Source: Scleromitrula shiraiana
Lineage: Eukaryota > Ascomycota > Leotiomycetes > Helotiales > Sclerotiniaceae
DNA length: 64,000 nt
Direction of reading: 5' to 3'
Assembly: GCA_028455995.1 (NCBI GenBank)
Contig: JABELC010000012.1
Location: forward strand, 682,001-746,000
In this document: piece by piece, positions 62,601 to 64,000 of the stretch
How positions within the stretch are numbered: the first letter of the stretch is position 1
Layout: each line of letters opens with the position of its first letter
The notes under the pieces: generated by a model
Seen by the model: the letters and a program-made list of their open reading frames with translations, nothing else
Told to the model about the DNA's origin: nothing
Database searches by the model: none
Position numbers and translations under genes: made by a program

Positions 62601-64000
62601 CAATTATATTTTTATAAAAAGATAATCTTATTATATTAACAAATCAAATAATATATTTAAATATATTATTGATTAACTATAAATATCTTTAACTTTATTC
62701 AAAAAATCAAAAAAATAATCTAAATCTATAATAAATTATAAAACAATAATACTAATATATATTATATTAAAAAAAAATTTATAAATAATTTATAAAACCA
62801 AGATAAAAACTTTAATCATAACAAATATAATAAAACAAATAATTATAATAATCAAAAAAGATATAATAATTATCAAAATCGATTTGAATTATAATTTAAT
62901 ATTCAAAAATAATATAATAAAGAAAGCTTTAAATTAATTTATAAAAAATAATATTAAATATACAAAAAAAAAAAATATTTTTTTATAAATCATTTAAAAT
63001 CAAATCAAAAAAAAACTTAAAAAAATATAAAGAAAAAGTTATCAAAAAAAACAATAATTATATATATAAATAATTTTTGATATATTATAAAAAAAAGCAA
63101 AAAATAAAAAAAAAAGATATTAAAAAAATCTATAAAATATTTTATATAAAAATAAAATATTTAAACAAAATTATATTAAAAATATATTATATATCAAATA
63201 ACTTAATTAATAATTTATAAATAATCATTAAATTTATAAAAAAAATATTTAAATATATATTAATATATAAAAAACCATTTAATAATGATTAAGCTAATAA
63301 AGACATAACATCAAAGCAAATTATACATAATTTTAAAATATTCTTTATAAATAGCAAATATAATCTCGATAAGTTTTAAAGTATTATGATCGATATAGAA
63401 GCAGTAATAATATCAACTATTAATAAATAATAATTCGAAGTATTATAGAAACTAATCGATTTAACCATTAATTATAATAAAATAGAAATCATGAAAATTA
63501 TATTTAGAAAAAAAAATATTAAAAAATCTATTAGATTATGCAAAATTGAATTATTAATTAAATAAATCAAAGTTTATATTATTTATATAAATATACTATT
63601 TTTATTTTATTTAATAAATATAAATAAATTTGATATATTTTTTAATAATATCAAAAATCAAGTTATTTATGATAAAATTAATAAATATTTTTTTATTATA
63701 TAAAAATACAATCACGATTTTTTATTATAAAAATATAATTATAACGCGTTTATATAATCGATAATTTTAGATAATATTTATTACTTTATAGAAGTAAAAC
63801 TACAATATTTATATAAATGTTTTAATCATCTAATTATTTATAAATTATATAATATATTTAAGTAAGTTGATTATAATAATATAAGCAAAAATGAGATTAA
63901 TAAATTAATAAAATATTACAATTAATGTTAAATATATAACAAATTATTAAAAAAATTCAAATTCAAGATCAATAATAATAAAAATAATAATATTCAATTT
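59688..64000 (+). mobile_element. RIP-degraded LTR-retrotransposon-like block (copia-type suspected), truncated by window end
   Basis: Composition changes abruptly at about 59,690-59,740, from ordinary DNA to sequence that by eye is well over 80% A+T, with stops in all frames. The boundary has TGT followed by a perfect hairpin, GTTGAGGA-8 nt-TCCTCAAC (59693-59716), and a CTCCTTGAAC...CAATATTGATTGATATT stretch that recalls fungal Ty1/copia LTR sequence. This is a memory-based resemblance. ATGGGCAAAAGC at 60658 could be the remains of a gag start. The 61790-62040 region reads as Asn/Gln/Tyr-rich tandem repeats with stop codons. Loss of C and G with TA enrichment fits repeat-induced point mutation. 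No intact protein remains. Confidence 0.65.
59693..59716. repeat. Boundary hairpin of the AT-rich element
   Basis: GTTGAGGA (59693-59700) and TCCTCAAC (59709-59716) are perfect 8-bp inverted repeats around GATATATA. They sit where normal composition ends, so they may mark the LTR edge. Confidence 0.6.

Noticed and set aside
1..64000. CRISPR arrays, bacterial operons or ribosome binding sites
   Set aside because: Intron-containing genes and fungal families show nuclear eukaryotic DNA; the tandem repeats lack unique spacers of constant length.

Overview
The window looks like nuclear DNA of a filamentous ascomycete. The genes have short introns (mostly 45-135 nt) with GTRAGT-type donors, CTAAC/CTGAC branch sites and CAG/TAG acceptors. 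HET, F-box and GMC family genes are present, intergenic DNA is rich in simple repeats, and the right end is a very AT-rich block of the kind left by repeat-induced point mutation (RIP). Protein style and AT-rich islands suggest a Leotiomycete near Botrytis/Sclerotinia. That placement is inference, because no marker gene settles it.

Layout. (1) 1-13.67 kb: no gene I can support. It holds many micro- and minisatellites and one 464-bp MITE-like element with TA target duplications. (2) 13.67-31 kb, conserved housekeeping genes: a Pro/Ser-rich disordered protein; the cohesin acetyltransferase ECO1, with a palindromic MCB-type site upstream; the mitochondrial polyprenyl diphosphate synthase COQ1, divergent from the V-ATPase assembly factor VMA12; a possible small two-exon gene; and a large Myb/SANT protein resembling Reb1 or RNA polymerase I termination factors. 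(3) 31.5-50.9 kb, accessory-like: a secreted GMC oxidoreductase; two divergently transcribed multi-exon genes of unknown function (659 and 1126 aa) sharing a 1.3-kb promoter region; an alpha/beta hydrolase with an N-terminal SCP2-like region; an F-box-like protein; a HET-domain protein; and a single-pass Cys-rich/Ser-Thr-rich membrane protein. (4) 51.7-57.8 kb: a SANT-like protein of unknown role and a probable mitochondrial membrane P-loop ATPase. (5) 59.7-64 kb: an LTR-retrotransposon-like block reduced to AT-rich, stop-filled DNA and cut by the window edge.

Exon joins were worked out by hand from splice signals. For each gene the summed exon length is divisible by three and the frame stays open. 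The best candidate for an undescribed system is the divergent pair at 34.3-42.0 kb. Other points of interest are an in-frame intron that would add a membrane segment to the Reb1-like protein, two probable GC-AG introns, and the MCB palindrome in front of ECO1.
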